A DNA stretch of 64,000 bases from Vibrio ishigakensis (GTDB lineage Bacteria; Pseudomonadota; Gammaproteobacteria; Enterobacterales; Vibrionaceae): NCBI RefSeq assembly GCF_024347675.1, contig NZ_AP024881.1, positions 2,480,001 through 2,544,000 on the forward strand, read 5' to 3'. A program made the position numbers and the translations under genes. Below, piece by piece: positions 59,878 through 64,000 of the stretch. The stretch's first letter is position 1. Each line of letters opens with the position of its first letter. The notes under the pieces were generated by a model. The model did no database searches. It saw only the letters and a list, made by a program, of their open reading frames with translations, and had not been told where the DNA came from.

Positions 59878-59992
59878 AAACACCTCTATAACTATGCGTA
59901 CATAGGATTAGGACTCTAGTTGCCGGTGAAGGTTTCATAACACACTGCTTTTTAGTCCCAACCCGGCTCGCGACTCTCTAAAGCATCAAACG

Positions 59993-60024
59993 CAAAAAAG
60001 GGATGCTATTTGGCATCCCTTTGT
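59993..60024 (-). terminator. mscS terminator
   Basis: On the minus strand AGGGATGC/GCATCCCT (60020-60013 and 60006-59999) is followed by TTTTTGCG. Confidence 0.88.
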
Positions 60025-60037
60025 ATCTGTTTGCGGA

Positions 60038-60913
60038 TTAGTCGACCTTGTTTAGGTGAACATCCATTTGTGGGAATGGAATTTCGATACCATTCTCATC
60101 CAGTGCAATCTTGATAGCTTGCAGCGTATCAAAATATACATCCCAATAATCTTCTGTCTTACACCACGGGCGAACTACAAAGTTTACTGAAGAATCTGCA
60201 AGAGCTAGTACACCAATCTGAATACCTTTCTCTTTGATTAGACGATCATCGGCTTCAAGGGTTTGGCGAATAACCTGTTCGGTCTTCTTAAGGTCAGCAC
60301 CATAAGAAACACCGATAACATGGTCAACACGGCGTGTAGCGTGTCGCGAATAGTTAGTGATTGGACTGCCGATAACACTGCCGTTTGGTACAACAACCAT
60401 CTTGTTATCTGGAGTAGTCAATACAGTTTGGAAGATCTGGATAGATTCTACAGAACCCGCTACACCACCAATCTCTACATAGTCACCGGACTTGAATGGA
60501 CGGAATGCGACGATAAGCACGCCTGCGGCAAAGTTAGATAGTGAGCCTTGTAGAGCAAGACCAACTGCCAAACCCGCGGCACCGATTACAGCAACCACTG
60601 ATGCTGTTTGAACGCCAAGACGACCAAGAGCGGCGATTAGCACGATTACAAACAGTAGATAGCGAACCATGGCATGAACAAAGTCAACAACCGCTTTATC
60701 CATACGTCGCTTCTCAAGCATCTTACCGACACTGTTTGCGATCATTTTAGTGATGATATTACCGATAAAGAGAATGAGAATAGCGGTAATAATATTGACG
60801 GCATAACCGATCAGTAGGTCTTGGTTGTTGGTCAACCAATGATGGGCTTCCTGCATACCTTCATGAAGGGCGTCTACACTTGGGACTTCAGGTACTTCTG
60901 CTTCTTGTGACAT
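60038..60913 (-). CDS. mscS: Small-conductance mechanosensitive channel MscS
   Basis: 291 residues (E. coli 286). Three membrane helices (about 30-50, 72-92, 97-127). TM3 carries the Gly/Ala-packed pore segment GAAGLAVGLALQGSLSNFAAGVLI. The cytoplasmic beta and vestibule domains end in EIPFPQ. It opens under membrane tension to release solutes during hypo-osmotic shock. Confidence 0.97.
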   Translation of the reverse strand: MSQEAEVPEVPSVDALHEGMQEAHHWLTNNQDLLIGYAVNIITAILILFIGNIITKMIANSVGKMLEKRRMDKAVVDFVHAMVRYLLFVIVLIAALGRLGVQTASVVAVIGAAGLAVGLALQGSLSNFAAGVLIVAFRPFKSGDYVEIGGVAGSVESIQIFQTVLTTPDNKMVVVPNGSVIGSPITNYSRHATRRVDHVIGVSYGADLKKTEQVIRQTLEADDRLIKEKGIQIGVLALADSSVNFVVRPWCKTEDYWDVYFDTLQAIKIALDENGIEIPFPQMDVHLNKVD

Positions 60914-61062
60914 CGTAAAATTCTCTTCCGTAATAAAGCGTTACAAATCATTTATGTGATCTGCATCATACTTCCGTATATGCATCTAAGGTCAAGAAAT
61001 TGTCAGAAAATTCAATTCCTTGGAACTTTGAGTATATCACCCAAAAACTATAGTACAGAAGA

Positions 61063-61094
61063 CAAAAAAAACCCGCTACGAGAGCGGGTTTTTC
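61063..61094 (-). terminator. fbaA terminator
   Basis: On the minus strand AAACCCGCT/AGCGGGTTT (61091-61083 and 61077-61069) is followed by TTTTTGTC. Confidence 0.9.
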
Positions 61095-61121
61095 TAAACT
61101 AATTAATAAGTTGCGAGCTTA

Positions 61122-62198
61122 TTATAGTACGTCTACTGCGTTTAGGTCAGCGAACGCTTTCTCTAGGCGAGTAACCATTGAAGCTTGACCTGCACGTAGC
61201 CATACGCGTGGATCGTAGTACTTCTTGTTTGGTGCATCTTCACCAGTTGGGTTACCGATTTGGCCTTGTAGGAAATCACGGTTTTCAGCTTCGTATTGAC
61301 GAACGCCATCCCATGTAGCCCACTGAGTATCAGTATCGATGTTCATTTTGATTACACCGTAGCCGATAGACTCTTGGATTTCAGCTTCAGTAGAACCAGA
61401 ACCACCGTGGAATACGAAGTTTAGAGCGTTAGGAGCGATACCGAACTTCTCTGCACAGTATGCTTGAGAATCACGTAGGATAGTTGGAGTTAGAACAACG
61501 TTACCTGGCTTGTATACACCGTGTACGTTACCGAAAGAAGCTGCGATAGTGAAACGGTGTGAAACAGCGTTTAGTTTCTCGTAAGCGTAAGCTACGTCTT
61601 CTGGAGAAGTGTATAGCTCAGACTGATCCATATCAGTGTTGTCTACGCCGTCTTCTTCACCACCAGTACAACCTAGTTCGATCTCGATAGTCATACCCAT
61701 CTTAGCCATGCGCTCTAGGTACTTAGCACAAGTTTCGATGTTTTCTTCTAGAGACTCTTCAGAAAGGTCTAGCATGTGAGAAGAGAATAGAGGCTTACCA
61801 GTTTGAGCGAAGAACTCTTCACCCGCGTCTAGTAGACCGTCGATCCAAGGAAGAAGTTTTTTAGCTGCGTGGTCAGTGTGTAGGATTACTGGAACACCGT
61901 AAGCTTCAGCTACAGCGTGAACGTATTTAGCACCAGCTACAGCACCAAGGATTTGAGCACCTTGACCTTCTAGTTTAACGCCTTTACCAGCGAAGAAAGC
62001 AGCACCACCGTTCGAGAACTGAACAACAACAGGAGATTTTACTTTCGCAGCAGCTTCTAGAACTGCGTTTACAGAGTCAGTACCAACAACGTTTACTGCT
62101 GGAAGAGCAAATTTGTTCTCTTTTGCTACTTCAAAAACTTTTTGTACGTCGTCGCCAGAAATCACACCTGGTTTTACGAAATCGAAGATCTTAGACAT
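61122..62198 (-). CDS. fbaA: Class II fructose-bisphosphate aldolase FbaA
   Basis: 358 residues. Zinc ligands in HTDHAAKK, HGVYKPG and FVFHGGSGSTEAEI, plus ELGCTGGEEDGVDN (the class II signature). It cleaves fructose-1,6-bisphosphate in glycolysis. Codon use is strongly biased, as for a highly expressed gene. It lies 125 bp downstream of pgk, in the epd-pgk-fbaA order. Confidence 0.98.
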   Translation of the reverse strand: MSKIFDFVKPGVISGDDVQKVFEVAKENKFALPAVNVVGTDSVNAVLEAAAKVKSPVVVQFSNGGAAFFAGKGVKLEGQGAQILGAVAGAKYVHAVAEAYGVPVILHTDHAAKKLLPWIDGLLDAGEEFFAQTGKPLFSSHMLDLSEESLEENIETCAKYLERMAKMGMTIEIELGCTGGEEDGVDNTDMDQSELYTSPEDVAYAYEKLNAVSHRFTIAASFGNVHGVYKPGNVVLTPTILRDSQAYCAEKFGIAPNALNFVFHGGSGSTEAEIQESIGYGVIKMNIDTDTQWATWDGVRQYEAENRDFLQGQIGNPTGEDAPNKKYYDPRVWLRAGQASMVTRLEKAFADLNAVDVL

Positions 62199-62288
62199 GG
62201 AATTAATCCTATTTTCTGTCGTTAATTAATTGCACTTTGCAAAGTATGAAAAATATCGCATACAACACTGCCGCATTGTAGCAAAAAA

Positions 62289-62322
62289 ATTAAAAAAGGC
62301 GGGAGTGATCCCGCCTAAAAAT
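62289..62322 (-). terminator. pgk terminator
   Basis: On the minus strand AGGCGGGA/TCCCGCCT (62316-62309 and 62304-62297) is followed by TTTTTTAATTT. fbaA therefore needs read-through or its own promoter in 62199-62288. Confidence 0.9.
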
Positions 62323-62323
62323 A

Positions 62324-63487
62324 TTACGCTTTAGCACGCTCTTCTAGCATAGCTACAGCAGGAAGAACCTTACCTTCTACAAACTCAAGGAAAGCACCGC
62401 CACCAGTTGAGATGTAAGAAACGTCAGCCTTGATACCGAACTTATCGATAGCCGCTAGCGTGTCACCACCGCCTGCTACAGAGAAACCTGCAGACTCAGC
62501 GATTGCACGAGAGATACCTTCTGTACCCGCTTCGAAGTTTTTGAATTCGAATACGCCAACAGGGCCGTTCCATAGGATGGTTTTAGCGTTGCCAATGATT
62601 TCAGCAAGAGCTGCAGTTGAATCAGGACCTAGGTCGAAGATCATGTCGTCATCTGCAACGTCTGCAACGTTCTTGATTTCAGCTTCAGCGTTCTCATCAA
62701 ATGCTTTTGCACAAGCAACGTCAGTCGCAACTGGGATAGAACACTCTTTCATTAGCTTCTGAGCAGTTTCAACTAGGTCTGCTTCATACAGAGACTTACC
62801 TACGTTGTGGCCAGCAGCAGCGATGAAGGTGTTTGCGATACCACCACCAACTACTAGTTGGTCAGCTACTTTAGATAGAGACTCAAGAACAGTCAGCTTA
62901 GTAGAAACCTTAGAACCACCAACGATAGCAACTAGTGGACGCTCTGGGTTGTCCATTGCTTTGCCTAGTGCTTCAAGTTCTGCTGCAAGTAGAGGACCTG
63001 CACATGCAACTGGAGCATGAGTACCAACACCGTGAGTAGATGCTTGAGCACGGTGAGCCGTACCAAATGCATCCATTACGAATACGTCACATAGTGCAGC
63101 GTACTTCTTAGAAAGCTCTTCTTCGTTCTTCTTCTCGCCTTTGTTGAAGCGAACGTTTTCAAGAACAACAAGCTCACCAGTGTTTAGCTCTAGGCCTTCT
63201 AGGTAGTCTTTAGCTAGCTTAACTTCGCAATCTAGAGCGTCGTTTAGGTAGTTAACAACAGGTTGTAGAGAGAATTCTTCAGCGTACTCGCCTTCGGTAG
63301 GACGACCAAGGTGAGAAGTAACCATTACTTTAGCGCCAGCTTCTAGGCAACGCTTGATAGTAGGAAGTGATGCAAGGATACGTGCATCAGAAGTTACTTT
63401 ACCGTCTTTTACTGGAACGTTTAGGTCAGCACGGATAAATACGCGTTTACCTGCTAGATCCAGGTCAGTCATCTTGATTACAGACAT
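62324..63487 (-). CDS. pgk: Phosphoglycerate kinase
   Basis: 387 residues from the ATG at 63487 (AGAGGA 8 nt upstream), the same length as E. coli Pgk; a 13-residue extension to 63526 is unsupported. [37 protein letters not shown] and [13 protein letters not shown] are the substrate and nucleotide loops. It makes ATP and 3-phosphoglycerate in glycolysis. Confidence 0.99.
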   Translation of the reverse strand: MSVIKMTDLDLAGKRVFIRADLNVPVKDGKVTSDARILASLPTIKRCLEAGAKVMVTSHLGRPTEGEYAEEFSLQPVVNYLNDALDCEVKLAKDYLEGLELNTGELVVLENVRFNKGEKKNEEELSKKYAALCDVFVMDAFGTAHRAQASTHGVGTHAPVACAGPLLAAELEALGKAMDNPERPLVAIVGGSKVSTKLTVLESLSKVADQLVVGGGIANTFIAAAGHNVGKSLYEADLVETAQKLMKECSIPVATDVACAKAFDENAEAEIKNVADVADDDMIFDLGPDSTAALAEIIGNAKTILWNGPVGVFEFKNFEAGTEGISRAIAESAGFSVAGGGDTLAAIDKFGIKADVSYISTGGGAFLEFVEGKVLPAVAMLEERAKA

Positions 63488-63639
63488 TCTTTGTCCTCTT
63501 GTATAAATATTACAAAAATTTTTCACCCAAGCCTCGGCTCAGGCGTTCGAATTCAGTCAATATGAGATTTACATGGGGTCAATCTACACAAGTTCAAGGC
63601 ATAAAGTACAAACTTTATTCATTTATTTTGAGCTATGTA

Positions 63640-64000
63640 TTATTTTGAGTATTGCATCGCTAGAGCGGTGTCCAGCATACGGTTAGCAAAGCCCCATTCA
63701 TTGTCACACCACACCAACATCTTAACCAGTTGGCCATCGCTAACACGAGTCTGAGAGCCATCTACAATGGCACTGTGAGAGTCGTGATTAAAGTCGATGG
63801 ATACGAGCGGCGCTTCAGTATAGTCAACGATTGACTGTAATGTACACTGAGAGGCCTGCAGGAGTGTTTGATTTACGTCATTAACTTTCACTTTTGTATC
63901 TACAGTTACACTCAGGTCCATAGCTGTTACGTTAACAGTTGGCACTCGCACCGAAATCGCCTCAAATTTATTTTCAAACTTTGGAAAGATTCTTTCAATT
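63640..64000 (-). CDS. epd: Erythrose-4-phosphate dehydrogenase Epd (C-terminal part)
   Basis: The visible ~120 residues run to the window edge and continue beyond it. [46 protein letters not shown] and [21 protein letters not shown] match Epd more closely than GapA. It oxidises erythrose-4-phosphate for vitamin B6 synthesis. The epd-pgk-fbaA order is as in E. coli. The 152-bp gap to pgk should contain a pgk promoter; I do not see a clear one. Confidence 0.92.
   Translation of the reverse strand, partial: IERIFPKFENKFEAISVRVPTVNVTAMDLSVTVDTKVKVNDVNQTLLQASQCTLQSIVDYTEAPLVSIDFNHDSHSAIVDGSQTRVSDGQLVKMLVWCDNEWGFANRMLDTALAMQYSK

Overview
The window is a 64 kb stretch of core chromosome from a gammaproteobacterium, almost certainly a Vibrio or close Vibrionaceae relative. 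The gene neighbourhoods support this: recA-recX-alaS-lysC-csrA-tRNA(Ser/Arg) array-oadGAB, gshA-luxS, mutS/rpoS-nlpD-pcm-surE-truD-ispF-ispD-ftsB, eno-pyrG-mazG-relA-rlmD/barA, acpS-pdxJ-recO-era-rnc-lepB-lepA, rpoE-rseABC, and ubiI-ubiH-ygfB/zapA-ssrS-fau-rpiA-serA. Protein sequences resemble Vibrio orthologues as I remember them; the species cannot be named from the sequence alone. Almost every base is used: about 60 protein genes, eight tRNAs, 6S RNA and one insertion sequence. Both ends cut through genes (a ypjD/CcsA-type membrane protein on the left, epd on the right).

Layout. 1-4 kb: membrane proteins YpjD and CorB/YfjD (+), then gshA-luxS (glutathione and autoinducer-2 synthesis). 4-10.7 kb: yqaA with a large M16 metalloprotease lipoprotein, then the oadGAB sodium-pumping oxaloacetate decarboxylase. 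11-12.1 kb: a minus-strand tRNA operon, Ser-Arg-Ser followed by five near-identical tRNA-Arg(ACG) genes on a 133-135 bp repeat, with a strong promoter and a terminator. 12.2-18.7 kb: csrA, lysC, alaS, recX, recA (LexA box) and pncC. 18.8-27.1 kb: mutS facing the ftsB-ispD-ispF-truD-surE-pcm-nlpD-rpoS run. 27.3-35.1 kb: eno, pyrG, mazG, relA, rlmD. 35.3-38 kb: the hybrid sensor kinase barA (varS). 38-47.1 kb: two clusters, rpoE-rseA-rseB-rseC-lepA-lepB and rnc-era-recO-pdxJ-acpS. 47.5-51.4 kb: nadB, sdhE, ygfZ, a YbaK-like deacylase and ytfK. 51.4-57.8 kb: ubiquinone hydroxylases, ygfB, zapA, 6S RNA, fau, rpiA, serA. 57.8-59.1 kb: a complete IS3-family element. 59.2-64 kb: yggE-like gene, mscS, and the glycolytic set fbaA, pgk, epd.

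Functional themes. Global regulation is dense: RpoS, RpoE with its anti-sigma system, CsrA with BarA (which feeds the Csr system in relatives), RelA and YtfK (stringent response), 6S RNA and LuxS. The rest is translation, DNA repair, isoprenoid, pyridoxine and ubiquinone synthesis, and central carbon metabolism.

I found no phage, CRISPR array, toxin-antitoxin pair or defence island, and no convincing new multi-gene system. The points most worth a second look are: the IS3-family element inserted at the last two bases of the serA stop codon (3 bp AAT duplication), with an in-frame TGA in its transposase and its own terminator facing serA; a 127-bp hairpin in the eno 3' region ahead of the eno terminator, a candidate 3'UTR-derived small RNA; the fau start codon 5 nt from the 6S RNA closing stem, so its only Shine-Dalgarno-like sequence lies inside that stem; perfect 18-bp palindromes upstream of barA and lepA; and a 12-bp perfect hairpin next to a candidate sigma-E promoter for rpoE.
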